DNA from: Microbacterium sp. M28
Lineage (GTDB): Bacteria; Actinomycetota; Actinomycetes; Actinomycetales; Microbacteriaceae
DNA: 64,000 nucleotides
Reading direction: 5' to 3'
NCBI RefSeq assembly: GCF_025836995.1
Contig: NZ_CP107546.1
Coordinates: 248,001-312,000, forward strand
In this document: positions 51,245 to 60,091 of the stretch, piece by piece
Numbering within the stretch: the stretch's first letter is position 1
Layout of the letters: each line of letters begins with the position of its first letter
The notes under the pieces: generated by a model
The model's database searches: none
What the model was told of the DNA's origin: nothing
The model's input: the letters and a program-made list of their open reading frames with translations, nothing else
Program-made: the position numbers and the translations under genes

Positions 51245-51266
51245 GCGGATGCCGGGGCGCTCGATG

Positions 51267-51776
51267 TCAGCTCAGCGCGATGTCAACCTGAAGCTCGGTC
51301 GTCAGACGCTCGAGATCCGCGCGCAGCTGGTCCAGATCGGCGGACGCCGGGACCTCGGCGACGACGGATGCCTCGAACAGGCGTCCTCCGGCCATCGCGG
51401 CATCCCGCGTCTCGGTCGTCATGCTCTCGATGCTGAGCTCGTGCGTGCTCAGGACGGCGGAGACCTCACGGACGATCCCCGGTCGGTCGTTGCCGAGGAT
51501 CTGCAGGGTGATCGGACGCGCATCGGCGTCGTCCACGGCATCCGACCCGGCATGCACGGTCACCGTCAGCAGGCCGTCCAGCTCCCGCAGCGCTGCGGTC
51601 AGGTCGGCGCGGCTGTCGTCCGGGACGGACACCTGGATCACGCCCGCGAAGGCGCCGGCGAGCTCCGCGAGCTGACTGTTCTCCCAGTTGCCGCCGTGCT
51701 CGTCGACGATGTCGGCGACGGCCGCGACGAGCCCTGGACGGTCCGAACCGACGACGGTGAGGATGAGCGTGGTCAT
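51267..51776 (-). CDS. Double ACT-domain protein (GcvR-like)
   Basis: 169 aa with two ACT domains: LILTVVGSDRPGLVAAVADIV at the N-terminus and LQILGNDRPGIVREVSAVL from about residue 93. This is the layout of GcvR-like and other ACT-ACT regulators, which bind amino acids such as glycine and modulate a partner protein. ATG 51776 has TACGCT at six bases, a leaderless -10 box. The start at 51809 would overlap the upstream PLP gene. The partner is unknown. Confidence 0.82.
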   Translation of the reverse strand: MTTLILTVVGSDRPGLVAAVADIVDEHGGNWENSQLAELAGAFAGVIQVSVPDDSRADLTAALRELDGLLTVTVHAGSDAVDDADARPITLQILGNDRPGIVREVSAVLSTHELSIESMTTETRDAAMAGGRLFEASVVAEVPASADLDQLRADLERLTTELQVDIALS

Positions 51777-51782
51777 GCCAGA

Positions 51783-51788
51783 AGCGTA
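51783..51788 (-). promoter_or_regulatory. -10 box of a leaderless promoter for the ACT gene
   Basis: TACGCT on the minus strand lies six bases before ATG 51776. Confidence 0.45.
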
Positions 51789-51792
51789 GCCC

Positions 51793-52854
51793 TCACTCGG
51801 CCCAGACACCCGTCTCGAGGAACCGATCCATCCGAGCCCGATGCGGCACGAGGTCCCAGCCCTGCGCCGCGACCCACTCGTCGTCGTAGTACGTGCCGGC
51901 GTAGCGCGCCCCGCCGTCGCAGATCAGCGTGACGACGCTGCCGGTCTCGCCCGCGGCCCGCATCCGCGCGATCAGCTGGAACGCACCGACGAGGTTGGTG
52001 CCGGTCGACCCGCCCGCCCAGTGCATGGTCCGCTCCTGCAGCAGTCGGATCGCCGCGATGGATGCGGCATCCGGGATCTGCAGCATCTCGTCGATCACGC
52101 CTGGGACGAACGACGGCTCGACGCGCGGCCGGCCGATGCCCTCGATGCGGCTCGGCGTGCCGGTCGTGTAGTCGGCGGCACCGGTGCTCCAGCCGCCGTG
52201 GAACGCCGAGCCCTCCGGGTCGACGACCGCCACCTGCGTGTGGTGCCTCCGGTAGCGGACATAGCGTCCGAACGTGGCGCTGGTCCCGCCGGTTCCGGCT
52301 CCGACGACGATCCAGGACGGGATCGGATGCCGCTCGTGCTCCATCTGGCTGAACACGCTCTCGGCGATGTTGTTGTTGCCGCGCCAGTCCGTGGCACGCT
52401 CGGCGTACGTGAACTGGTCGAGGTAGTGCCCGCCGCATTCAGCGGCCAGGCGCTCGGCCTCGGCGTACATCTCCGGCGCGCGGTCGACGTAGTGGCAGCG
52501 TCCGCCGTAGAACTCGATGAGCTCGATCTTCTCCGGGCTCGTCGAGCGGGGGACGACCGTGACGAAATCGAGCCCCAGCATCCGTGCGAAGTACGCCTCC
52601 GAGACGGCCGTGGAGCCGCTGGATGCCTCCACGAGCGTGGTGCCCTCGTGGATGCGGCCGTTGACGAGTCCGTACAGGATGAGCGACCGGGCCAGCCGGT
52701 GCTTGAGCGACCCCGTGGGGTGGACCGATTCGTCTTTCAGGTACAGATCGATGCCCCACTCGACCGGAAGTGGGAAGACGTGCAGATGCGTGTCGGCGCT
52801 GCGGTTCGCGTCGGCGTCCAGCAGGGTGATCGCGGTGCTGGTCCAGGTGCTCAT
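51793..52854 (-). CDS. PLP-dependent cysteine-synthase-fold enzyme, Cds1-like L-cysteine desulfhydrase
   Basis: 353 aa. The PLP lysine is K51 in [34 protein letters not shown] binds the cofactor phosphate side, and [20 protein letters not shown] is the glycine loop. The TGSLKHRLA version matches mycobacterial Cds1, which releases sulfide, pyruvate and ammonia from cysteine, rather than CysK/CysM. A leaderless TACGCT box precedes ATG 52854 by seven bases. Cystathionine or cysteine synthase activity remains an alternative. Confidence 0.8.
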   Translation of the reverse strand: MSTWTSTAITLLDADANRSADTHLHVFPLPVEWGIDLYLKDESVHPTGSLKHRLARSLILYGLVNGRIHEGTTLVEASSGSTAVSEAYFARMLGLDFVTVVPRSTSPEKIELIEFYGGRCHYVDRAPEMYAEAERLAAECGGHYLDQFTYAERATDWRGNNNIAESVFSQMEHERHPIPSWIVVGAGTGGTSATFGRYVRYRRHHTQVAVVDPEGSAFHGGWSTGAADYTTGTPSRIEGIGRPRVEPSFVPGVIDEMLQIPDAASIAAIRLLQERTMHWAGGSTGTNLVGAFQLIARMRAAGETGSVVTLICDGGARYAGTYYDDEWVAAQGWDLVPHRARMDRFLETGVWAE

Positions 52855-52861
52855 GGTCTCG

Positions 52862-52867
52862 AGCGTA
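52862..52867 (-). promoter_or_regulatory. -10 box of a leaderless promoter for the Cds1-like gene
   Basis: TACGCT on the minus strand lies seven bases before ATG 52854, in the 19-bp gap after the ribokinase gene. Confidence 0.45.
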
Positions 52868-52873
52868 ACCCCG

Positions 52874-53821
52874 TCAGCCGGCACGCGAGGCGAGGAGCGC
52901 ATCGACCTCGGCGCGGTGCGGGATGCTCGGCGATGCGCCCTGACGGGTGACGGTGAGGGCGCCGGCCACGGTGGCGAGCCGCACCGCTTCGGCGAGGGTG
53001 GCGCCGCCGGCGAGCGCGGCGCCGAGATATCCGGCGTAGGCATCGCCTGCCGCGGTCGTGTCGACGGCCTCCACCCGCAGCGCGGGACCGAAGAACGCGC
53101 CGTCGGGGGTGACGACGACGGACCCCTGCACGGCGAGCGTGATGACCGCGGCTCCGACGCCCCGGGCGAGAAACCACCGTCCGGCGCTTTCGGCGGATGC
53201 CGCATCCGTGACCTCGATGCCGGTGATCAGCGAGGCCTCGGTCTCGTTCGGCGTCACGATGTCGACGTTCCGCCACACGTCGGCGGGGAGGTCGGCGGCC
53301 GGTGCCGGATCGAGGATCACGGTGTAGCCGAGCGCGCGTCCCCGCGCCGTGATGTGCCTGGTGAGCGCGATCGGCGTCTCCAGCTGTGTCAGGAGCACGG
53401 ATGCCGTCGAGGCGAGGTCCGCGAGGGCATCGTCGATCTGCTCGGTGCTCAGCTGAGCGTTCGCGAGCGGCACCACCACGATGTCGTTCTGCGCCGAGGC
53501 GTCGACGCGGATGTGCGCGACACCGGTGGGGCCGTCGACGGTGCGCAGGTGGGTCACATCGACGCCGGCGTCGGTCAGGCCGTCGACGACGAGATCGTGG
53601 AAGAGGTCGTCGCCGACGCAGCCGACGAAGCTCGTCGTGGCACCGGCGCGGCCGGCGGCCACGGCCTGGTTGGCGCCCTTGCCGCCGAGTAGAAGCGTGA
53701 ACTGCTCGCCGAGAACGGTCTCGCCTCTGGCCGGCAGGCGTGATGAGAACGTGGTCACGTCCGCCGAGACGCTGCCGATGATGACGACGCCGGAGCGCTC
53801 GCCGAAGGATGCGGCGGTCAT
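52874..53821 (-). CDS. Ribokinase-like PfkB sugar kinase
   Basis: 315 aa. The N-terminal PfkB signature is [19 protein letters not shown] with upstream [21 protein letters not shown], and [14 protein letters not shown] is the ATP region. The C-terminal catalytic motif reads [12 protein letters not shown], where ribokinases normally have DTxGAGD: the catalytic Asp is kept, but the first Gly of the anion hole is Ala. It phosphorylates ribose or a related sugar. It overlaps the GntR gene upstream (ATGA), so the two form an operon. Confidence 0.88.
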   Translation of the reverse strand: MTAASFGERSGVVIIGSVSADVTTFSSRLPARGETVLGEQFTLLLGGKGANQAVAAGRAGATTSFVGCVGDDLFHDLVVDGLTDAGVDVTHLRTVDGPTGVAHIRVDASAQNDIVVVPLANAQLSTEQIDDALADLASTASVLLTQLETPIALTRHITARGRALGYTVILDPAPAADLPADVWRNVDIVTPNETEASLITGIEVTDAASAESAGRWFLARGVGAAVITLAVQGSVVVTPDGAFFGPALRVEAVDTTAAGDAYAGYLGAALAGGATLAEAVRLATVAGALTVTRQGASPSIPHRAEVDALLASRAG

Positions 53822-54501
53822 GGTGCTCCTGTCGCGGCCTGGCGCAACCATCGCTCGACACCCGCGATGTGCGCGGTGGCGAGGGAGGTCGCGAGGTTGG
53901 GGTCGTGCAGCGCGATCGCCTCGGCGATCGCCCGATGCTCGGCGAGCGTGCGCTCGACGGCGCCCTGCTCGGTCAGACCGCGCCACACGCGTGCCCGCAC
54001 GGTCTGGCTGCTCAGATGCTCGATCAGACTGGCCAGATAGGCGTTCCCCGCCATCCGCACGATGTCCCGATGGAAGCGGACGTCGTGTGCGACCAGATCG
54101 TCGATCGAGACGTCCGCGTCGACGCTGTCGAGCTCCGCGTGCAACTCCCGCACCTGCTCGTCGTCGCCGAGAGTGGCGGCGAGCCCGGTGGCCTGGGACT
54201 CCAGCATCCGCCGCACGGCGAAGATCTCGAGCATCGAGTCGTCGTCGTGCATGTCGACGACGAAGGAGATCGCCTCGAGCAGCAGGTGCGGTTCGAGGCT
54301 CGTGACGTAGGTGCCGTCCCCGCGCCGCACGTCGAGCACCCGGATGACCTCGAGCGCCTTGACGGCCTCGCGCATGGAGTTGCGGGACAGGCCGAGCCGT
54401 TCGGCGAGTTCCTTCTCGGGGGGAAGGCGGTCGCCGGGGGCGAGTTCGCCCGACACGATCATCGCCTTGATCTTCTCGATCGCCTCGTCCGTGACTGCCA
54501 T
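53818..54501 (-). CDS. FadR-subfamily GntR regulator, candidate controller of the fucose genes
   Basis: 227 aa. The winged helix is LPPEKELAERLGLSRNSMREAVKALEV (split around residues 26-52), and DGTYVTSLEP leads into the FCD domain with DLVAHDVRFHRDIVRMAGN and AEHRAIAEAIALHD, whose Asp/His residues bind a metal and an acid effector. It is divergent from the lactonase gene and co-transcribed with the ribokinase gene. The ATCGGATGT site in front of it recurs at the fuconate dehydratase promoter, so I infer that it responds to L-fuconate or a later intermediate. Confidence 0.88.
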   Translation of the reverse strand: MAVTDEAIEKIKAMIVSGELAPGDRLPPEKELAERLGLSRNSMREAVKALEVIRVLDVRRGDGTYVTSLEPHLLLEAISFVVDMHDDDSMLEIFAVRRMLESQATGLAATLGDDEQVRELHAELDSVDADVSIDDLVAHDVRFHRDIVRMAGNAYLASLIEHLSSQTVRARVWRGLTEQGAVERTLAEHRAIAEAIALHDPNLATSLATAHIAGVERWLRQAATGAP

Positions 54502-54518
54502 GCGGTCATCCTCGCACA

Positions 54519-54533
54519 GTGATCGGATGTCTG
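54519..54533. promoter_or_regulatory. Putative GntR operator (ATCGGATGT core), copy 1
   Basis: GTGATCGGATGTCTG shares ATCGGATGT with the palindrome at 57138-57148. It lies in the 47-bp gap between gntR and the lactonase gene, just upstream of the lactonase -10 box. Confidence 0.5.
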
Positions 54534-54536
54534 CGG

Positions 54537-54542
54537 CAGGAT
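54537..54542 (+). promoter_or_regulatory. -10 box of a leaderless lactonase promoter
   Basis: CAGGAT is followed by six bases and ATG 54549. Confidence 0.35.
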
Positions 54543-54548
54543 GGGGGC

Positions 54549-55454
54549 ATGCGCGTTCTCGACTCCCACCTCCATCTCTGGGACCCGGAGCTCCTCCGCT
54601 ACGAATGGCTGGAGGGGCCGCTGGCGTACGCCTTCGCCGGGCTCGAGCTCGACCATGCCCGTGTCGAGCTCACGGATCAGGAGAGTGCCGTGTTCGTCCA
54701 GGCCGACTGCGTCGAAGAGCAGTACCTGGACGAGGTGCGCTGGGTGGACGGCCTCGCCGAGGAGCTCGGCATCAGCGCGATCGTCGCCGGGGCGCGGTTG
54801 GACCGCGGCGCCGCCACGATCTCGCACCTCGACGCCCTGACCGGATTCGCGCGCGTCGCCGGCGTTCGACACCTCCTGCAGAGCGAACCGGACGGGTTCG
54901 CGGCATCCGGCGCATTCATCGCGGGCGCCCGCGGACTCGCCGAACGCGGTCTGAGCTTCGATGCGTGCGTCCGCGGCGCGCGCCAGCTCGCCGATGTCGA
55001 TGCGCTGGCGCGGGCCGTGCCCGACCTGCGCGTCGTGCTCGACCATCTCGGCAAGCCGGGCGTCGGCACGGCATCCGCGCCCCTCAAACCGTCAGCGCTG
55101 TGGCTCGGCGGGATAGACGCGCTCGCGCAGCATCCGCTCGTGCACTGCAAGCTCTCCGGACTGCCGGCGGAGGCCGGCGGTGACTGGAGCGCCGAGCAGA
55201 TGGCGCCGTTCCTCGATGCCGCGGTCGAGGCCTTCGGCGCCGAGCGGCTGATGTGGGGCAGCGACTGGCCGGTGTCGGTGATCGGCCCCGCCGAGGCGGA
55301 CGACCCGCACGCCCCGGCCGACGGGTCGCCGAGCTACCAGTACTCCGGCCGCAGCCGCTGGGCCGGAGCGGTCGTCGACTGGGCGCGGGACCGCGGGCAC
55401 GACGTCGAGGCGATCATGTGGGGCACCGCGGCGCGGTTCTACGGGATCGGCTGA
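54549..55454 (+). CDS. Amidohydrolase-2 family lactonase, probable L-fuconolactonase
   Basis: 301 aa. The metal site starts with DSHLHLWDP at residues 5-13. VFVQADCVEEQYLDEVRW, VLDHLGKPG, HCKLSGLPAE and LMWGSDWPV with the late Asp are all typical of the COG3618 lactonases. It would open L-fucono-lactone to L-fuconate. Genes for the steps before and after it lie within 5 kb, which makes the fucose assignment likely. A different sugar lactone is the alternative. Confidence 0.85.
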   Translation: MRVLDSHLHLWDPELLRYEWLEGPLAYAFAGLELDHARVELTDQESAVFVQADCVEEQYLDEVRWVDGLAEELGISAIVAGARLDRGAATISHLDALTGFARVAGVRHLLQSEPDGFAASGAFIAGARGLAERGLSFDACVRGARQLADVDALARAVPDLRVVLDHLGKPGVGTASAPLKPSALWLGGIDALAQHPLVHCKLSGLPAEAGGDWSAEQMAPFLDAAVEAFGAERLMWGSDWPVSVIGPAEADDPHAPADGSPSYQYSGRSRWAGAVVDWARDRGHDVEAIMWGTAARFYGIG

Positions 55455-55475
55455 GGTCCTCCGAAGCGGATGCCG

Positions 55476-56222
55476 CTACCGGGGCCGTACGCGCAGAGCG
55501 ACCATGCCGCCGTCCACCTCGACATAGCTGCCCGTCGTCGACCCGGCGTCCGGGCTGACGAGGTAGGCCACGGCCGCGGCGACCTCGATCGGGGAGACCA
55601 GCCGGCCGTGCGGCTGACGCGCCTCCAGAGCCGCGCGTTCGGCGGCGGGGTCCTCGGCCTGGTCCAGCAGGCGACCCACCCATGGGGTGTCCGCTGTCCC
55701 GGGGTTCACGGCATTCACCCTGATCCCCTCGTGCAGGTGATCGGCCGCCATCGCCCGCGTCAGGGAGAGCACAGCCCCCTTGGAAGCGCTGTACAGTGCC
55801 CGCTGCTGCAGGCCGACGGTGGCAGCGATCGAGGAGGTGTTGCACACCGCCGCGGCGGGCGAGCGCCTGAGCCACGGCAGCGCGGCCGCTGTCACGCGCG
55901 CGATTCCGGTCACGTTCACGGAGAGCACGCGCGCCCACTCGTCGTCATCGTTCGCGGCGATGTCGCCGACGGCACCGACGCCGGCGTTGTTCACGACGAT
56001 GTCGATCCGCCCGAACCGCTCGGCGACCGCTGAGACGGCCGCGTCGACGGATGCGCGGTCGGACACATCGGCTGTGAAGGCGGCGAACGGAGTGCCCTCC
56101 GTGTGCAGATCCACGACCGCGATCTCGGCGCCGTCGGCGTGCAGCCGCTCGGCGATCGCCGCACCGATTCCGGAGGCGCCGCCGGTGACGACCGCGACCA
56201 GTCCCTCCAGTCGACGCGTCAT
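55476..56222 (-). CDS. SDR dehydrogenase, probable 2-keto-3-deoxy-L-fuconate dehydrogenase
   Basis: 248 aa classical SDR. It has VVTGGASGIGAAIAERL, VVNNAGVGAVGD, Ser in NTSSIAATVGLQQ and YSASKGAVLSLTRAM. The VGLQQRALYSASKGAV and NPGTADTPWVGRLL stretches are characteristic of the L-fucose-pathway SDRs that act on 2-keto-3-deoxy-L-fuconate or L-fucose. It is co-translated after the FAH-family hydrolase (ATGA overlap at 56219-56222), which would cleave its product. Confidence 0.85.
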   Translation of the reverse strand: MTRRLEGLVAVVTGGASGIGAAIAERLHADGAEIAVVDLHTEGTPFAAFTADVSDRASVDAAVSAVAERFGRIDIVVNNAGVGAVGDIAANDDDEWARVLSVNVTGIARVTAAALPWLRRSPAAAVCNTSSIAATVGLQQRALYSASKGAVLSLTRAMAADHLHEGIRVNAVNPGTADTPWVGRLLDQAEDPAAERAALEARQPHGRLVSPIEVAAAVAYLVSPDAGSTTGSYVEVDGGMVALRVRPR

Positions 56223-57079
56223 TCCGCCGCCTCCCATGCCACGAACTCCTGCCGCTGATGCCCGAGTCCGTCGATCTCGATGTCGACGACGTCACCCGGG
56301 GTCAGATAAGGGAACTTCCCGCCGAACGCGACGCCCTGCGGCGTCCCGGTGAGGATGAGGTCCCCCGGCTCCAGGGTGACGAACTGCGACAGGTGATGCA
56401 CGATCGCGCGTACGTCGAAGATCATGTCGCTCGTGTTCGAGTCCTGGCGCGGCTCACCGCCAACCCAGCTGCGCAGTCGCAGATCGTCCACGTCGACCTC
56501 GTCCGGGGTGACCAGCCAGGGTCCTGTGGGGTTGAAGCCGAACGCGATCTTGCCCTTCGACCACTGTCCACCCGACAGCTCGATCTGGAACGTCCGCTCC
56601 GACACGTCGTTCGCGACGACGTAACCGGCGATGTGCGCCTCCGCCTGCTCGGGGGAGTCCAGATATGCGGCGCGCTCGCCGATGACGATGCCGAGCTCGA
56701 CCTCCCAGTCCGTCTTCTCGCTGCCGCGCGGGATGGTCACGGCGTCATTCGGCCCGACCACGGTGTTCGGCGTCTTCAGGAACATGATCGGCACCGTCGG
56801 CGGCTCCGCTCCCGACTCTCTCGCGTGGGCGGCATAGTTCTGTCCGATGCAGATCACCGCGCTCGGACGCGCGATGGGGGCACCGATGCGCAACTCGGCT
56901 GCTCCGTCGAGCTCGTTCAGTGCGCCGGCATCCAGAGCCGACTGCACCCGGGCGCGGAAGTCGCTCGACAGGAAGTCGCCGTTCACATCGGATGTCACGG
57001 GTCGCAGGTCGAGGTGGCGATCGCCGTCCACGAGGACGGGGATCTCGGATCCGGGGGCGCCAAGCCGCGCGAACTTCAT
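56219..57079 (-). CDS. Fumarylacetoacetate hydrolase-family enzyme, probable 2,4-diketo-3-deoxy-L-fuconate hydrolase
   Basis: 286 aa. The FAH domain (about 70-280) has ICIGQNYAAHARESG, metal ligands in DWEVELGIVIG (Glu residues) and AGYVVANDVSERTFQ (Asp), and the glycine-rich LILTGTPQGVAFG. It would hydrolyse 2,4-diketo-3-deoxy-L-fuconate to pyruvate and L-lactate, the last step of the non-phosphorylative route. GGAG precedes ATG 57079. It is divergent from the dehydratase gene. Confidence 0.88.
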   Translation of the reverse strand: MKFARLGAPGSEIPVLVDGDRHLDLRPVTSDVNGDFLSSDFRARVQSALDAGALNELDGAAELRIGAPIARPSAVICIGQNYAAHARESGAEPPTVPIMFLKTPNTVVGPNDAVTIPRGSEKTDWEVELGIVIGERAAYLDSPEQAEAHIAGYVVANDVSERTFQIELSGGQWSKGKIAFGFNPTGPWLVTPDEVDVDDLRLRSWVGGEPRQDSNTSDMIFDVRAIVHHLSQFVTLEPGDLILTGTPQGVAFGGKFPYLTPGDVVDIEIDGLGHQRQEFVAWEAAE

Positions 57080-57125
57080 GATTCTCCTGCTTCGTCGGGG
57101 AGTGGCCGTCCTGCGGCCGGTGTCG

Positions 57126-57159
57126 TTGACAGTATAGACATCGGATGTTTACACTCCAA
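57126..57159. promoter_or_regulatory. Overlapping divergent promoters with GntR operator, copy 2
   Basis: On the plus strand TTGACA (57126-57131) and TACACT (57150-57155) are 18 nt apart. On the minus strand TTGGAG (57159-57154) and TATACT (57136-57131) are 17 nt apart. The palindrome ACATCGGATGT (57138-57148) lies between the boxes of both promoters, so one bound regulator would block both. Confidence 0.65.
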
Positions 57160-57201
57160 GAGATCCGCGCTGATCGATCGACGCGCGAGGAAGAGGGAAC
57201 C

Positions 57202-58491
57202 GTGAGCCGCATCGTCGCGCTTGAGACCACCGACGTCCGCTTTCCGACGTCGCTGAGCCTTGACGGCTCAGACGCCATGAATCCCGACCCGGACTACTCC
57301 GCGGCGTACGTGGTGATCCGCACGGATGCCGGAGACGCCGGTCATGCGTTCGTCTTCACGATCGGCCGCGGCAACGATGTGCAGGTGGCGGCGATCGATG
57401 CGCTCGTCGGTCACCTCGTGGGACGCGAGATCGAACCGCTGCTGGACGACATGGGCGGCACATTCCGCGAGATCATCGGCGATTCGCAACTGCGCTGGCT
57501 GGGTCCGGAGAAGGGCGTCATGCACATGGCGATCGGCGCCGTGACCAACGCGCTGTGGGACATCAAGGCCAAGCGCGCCGGGCTCCCGCTCTGGCAGCTG
57601 CTCGCCCGCATGACACCCGAGGAGATCGTCGACCTCGTCGACTTCCGCTATCTGACCAACGCCCTCACCCGCGACGACGCGCTCGAGATCCTGCGGGCGG
57701 CGGTGCCAGGCCGTGCGGAGCGAGAGCGGGAGCTGCTCGCGACCGGCTACCCCGGCTACACGACCAGTCCCGGTTGGCTCGGATACTCGGACGAGAAGCT
57801 CGAGCGCCTCGCACGCGAGGCCATGGCCGACGGCTTCACCCAGATCAAGCTCAAGGTCGGCGCCGACCTGCAGGACGATATCCGGCGCTTCCGCAAGGCC
57901 CGAGAGGTCGTCGGGCCCGATTTCCCGATCGCGATCGACGCCAATCAGCGCTGGGAGGTGTCCGAGGCGATCGAATGGGTGAACGCGCTCGCGGAGTTCC
58001 ATCCGGCCTGGGTGGAGGAACCGACGAACCCCGACGACATCCTCGGTCACGCCGAGATCGCCCGCGGCATCGCTCCGATTCGGGTCGCCACGGGGGAGCA
58101 CGCGCACAATCGCGTGATGTTCAAGCAGCTCCTGCAGGCCGATGCGATCAGTGTCATGCAGATCGACGCGGTGCGCGTCGCCGGCGTCAACGAGAACATC
58201 GCCAACCTGCTGCTGGCCGCCAAGTTCGGCATCCCGGTCTGCCCGCATGCCGGGGGCGTCGGACTGTGCGAGGCCGTGCAGCACCTGTCGATGTTCGACT
58301 TCGTGGCCGTGACCGGCACCCGAGAAGGGCGTCTGATCGAGTTCGTGGATCACCTGCACGAGCACTTCGCCGTCCCGACCGACATCCGCGGCGGGTCCTA
58401 CATGCCGCCGACCGCGCCGGGAGCCGGCATGGAGATGAAGCCCGAGAGCATCGAGGCCTACACCTGGAGCGGTGCGCATGCCCTCGCGTGA
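57202..58491 (+). CDS. fucD: L-fuconate dehydratase
   Basis: 429 aa enolase-superfamily enzyme. The catalytic K216-x-K218 is in QIKLKVGA, and metal ligands are D246 (AIDANQRWE), E272 ([10 protein letters not shown]) and E299 (TGEHAHNR). A late His sits in [11 protein letters not shown]. The [20 protein letters not shown] and [17 protein letters not shown] segments are specific to FucD. It dehydrates L-fuconate to 2-keto-3-deoxy-L-fuconate. GTG 57202 is right because the promoter -10 box overlaps the earlier ATG at 57145. Confidence 0.93.
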   Translation: MSRIVALETTDVRFPTSLSLDGSDAMNPDPDYSAAYVVIRTDAGDAGHAFVFTIGRGNDVQVAAIDALVGHLVGREIEPLLDDMGGTFREIIGDSQLRWLGPEKGVMHMAIGAVTNALWDIKAKRAGLPLWQLLARMTPEEIVDLVDFRYLTNALTRDDALEILRAAVPGRAERERELLATGYPGYTTSPGWLGYSDEKLERLAREAMADGFTQIKLKVGADLQDDIRRFRKAREVVGPDFPIAIDANQRWEVSEAIEWVNALAEFHPAWVEEPTNPDDILGHAEIARGIAPIRVATGEHAHNRVMFKQLLQADAISVMQIDAVRVAGVNENIANLLLAAKFGIPVCPHAGGVGLCEAVQHLSMFDFVAVTGTREGRLIEFVDHLHEHFAVPTDIRGGSYMPPTAPGAGMEMKPESIEAYTWSGAHALA

Positions 58492-59446
58492 GCTTCCGGC
58501 TCTCGGATACGGCGCCGCGAACGTCGGCAACCTCTTCCGCGCCCTGACGGATGACGAGGCATGGGAGATCCTCGAGACGGCGTGGGACGGCGGCATCCGC
58601 TCCTTCGACACGGCTCCGCACTACGGGCTCGGGCTCTCCGAGCGGCGGCTGGGTGCCTTCCTGCAGACCAAGCCCCGCGACGAGTTCGTGCTGTCCACGA
58701 AAGCAGGCAGGCTCCTGCGCCCCAACCCCGAGCGCACCGGCGGACTCGACACCGCGAACGACTTCCACGTGCGCGACGATCTGATGCGGGTGTGGGACTT
58801 CTCGGATGCCGGCATCCGCGCGAGTCTCGACGAGTCGCGTGAGCGGCTGGGCATCGAGCGCATCGACATCCTGTACCTGCACGATCCGGAGCGTCACGAC
58901 CTGGATCTCGCGATCGACAGCGCGTTCCCCGCGCTCGAACGGCTCCGCGCCGAGCACGAGGTCGACGAGATCGGCATCGGCTCGATGGTGGCCGAGGCGC
59001 TCACACGCGCCGTCCGGGAAGCCGATCTGGACACGATCATGGTCGCGGGACGGTACACGCTGCTCGAGCAGCCGGCTGCGGCCGATGTGCTGCCCGCCTG
59101 CGACGAGACCGGAACGGGGATCGTCGCGGCATCCGTCTTCAACTCCGGGCTGCTCGCCCAGAGCGAGCCGCGCCGGGACGGACGCTACGAGTACGGTGCG
59201 CTGCCGGAGCAGCTGTGGGAACGCCTCGTGCGGATCGCGGACATCTGCCGCAGCCACGACGTGCCCCTGCCCGCGGCCGCGATCCAGTTCCCCTTGCAGG
59301 CGTCGGCCGTGCGCTCGGTCGTGGTGGGCGGCAGCCGGCCTGCGCAACTGCGGCAGAACGCCGAGTACGCCGCCCTCGCCATCCCTACTGGTCTCTGGGC
59401 GGAGCTCGCGGACGAAGGGCTCATTCCCGGAGGTCAGGATGCTTGA
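58478..59446 (+). CDS. Aldo/keto reductase, probable L-fucose (D-threo-aldose) 1-dehydrogenase
   Basis: 322 aa. It has [13 protein letters not shown], the active-site pair in [17 protein letters not shown], Lys in [12 protein letters not shown] and His in [32 protein letters not shown] and [10 protein letters not shown] are hallmarks of the D-threo-aldose/L-fucose dehydrogenase group. It oxidises L-fucose to the lactone with NAD(P). ATG 58478 overlaps the fucD end by 14 bp, and its own end overlaps fucU. Confidence 0.9.
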   Translation: MPSRELPALGYGAANVGNLFRALTDDEAWEILETAWDGGIRSFDTAPHYGLGLSERRLGAFLQTKPRDEFVLSTKAGRLLRPNPERTGGLDTANDFHVRDDLMRVWDFSDAGIRASLDESRERLGIERIDILYLHDPERHDLDLAIDSAFPALERLRAEHEVDEIGIGSMVAEALTRAVREADLDTIMVAGRYTLLEQPAAADVLPACDETGTGIVAASVFNSGLLAQSEPRRDGRYEYGALPEQLWERLVRIADICRSHDVPLPAAAIQFPLQASAVRSVVVGGSRPAQLRQNAEYAALAIPTGLWAELADEGLIPGGQDA

Positions 59447-59858
59447 GGGAATCCACCCGCTGCTCACCGGTGAGCTGCTGCTGCATCTGGACCGGATGGG
59501 TCACTCCGATTCCGTCGTCGTCGCCGATGCGCATTTTCCGGCATGGGGGCTCGGGGATCGGGTCGTCGATCTGCCCGGTACCACGACCCCCGACGTCGTC
59601 GCGGCGATCCGGACAGTGCTGCCGCTGGATGACGCGCCAGGTCTGGACCTGATGGAGTCGGCGGATGCCGAGGTGCTGGACGTCCAGCGGGAGCTGATGA
59701 CCGCCGCGGGCACCGTGGAGGCGACCACGCGCTTCGTCGAGCGCTTCGCGTACTACGACGTCGCGAAGGACGCGTATCTCATCGTCCGCACCGGCGAGAT
59801 GCGGAAGTACGGCAACGCGTTGCTGCGCAAGGGCGTCGTGGGGCATTCCTCGAGCTGA
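59439..59858 (+). CDS. fucU: L-fucose mutarotase (RbsD/FucU family)
   Basis: 139 aa. The N-terminus HPLLTGELLLHLDRMGHSDSVVVADAHFP holds the catalytic His and Asp of the family, and a C-terminal Tyr sits in YGNALLRKGVVG. It interconverts the alpha and beta anomers of L-fucose so that the dehydrogenase receives the form it accepts. It overlaps the dehydrogenase gene by 8 bp and ends the operon. Confidence 0.92.
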   Translation: MLEGIHPLLTGELLLHLDRMGHSDSVVVADAHFPAWGLGDRVVDLPGTTTPDVVAAIRTVLPLDDAPGLDLMESADAEVLDVQRELMTAAGTVEATTRFVERFAYYDVAKDAYLIVRTGEMRKYGNALLRKGVVGHSSS

Positions 59859-60091
59859 CGCCCGCTCACGCGCGGCCAGGATGCGATCGACGAGGTCCTC
59901 AGCGGAGCCCCTGTCGTCGCGTTGACGATGCCGCCCACGGGTCGGGTATGTCTGCGCCCTGGCGTCGCGGCGTGGACTCGAACGGGTTCCCAGTCAATCG
60001 ATACTTGTCAGTCGATTATCGATTAGTTTAGGATGAGGCCATCCACCGCACCGCGCACCGTCGCGCGGTGCCCTTGAGTCTGGAGAGCGCG
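59859..60091. promoter_or_regulatory. 233-bp gap with inverted-repeat operator before the beta-helix gene
   Basis: AATCGATA (59996-60003) and TATCGATT (60017-60024) form a perfect 8-bp inverted repeat with a 13-nt centre. TTGTCA at 60005-60010 could be a -35 box, with TAGGAT (60030-60035) as a distant -10. The rest of the gap shows no gene. This resembles a LacI-type operator rather than the ATCGGATGT sites of the fucose promoters. Confidence 0.45.

Noticed and set aside
59960..59995. Reverse strand GTTCGAGTCC resembling a tRNA T-arm
   Set aside because: The five bases before the loop (ACCCG) and after it (CCACG) do not pair, and no acceptor, D or anticodon arms can be drawn.
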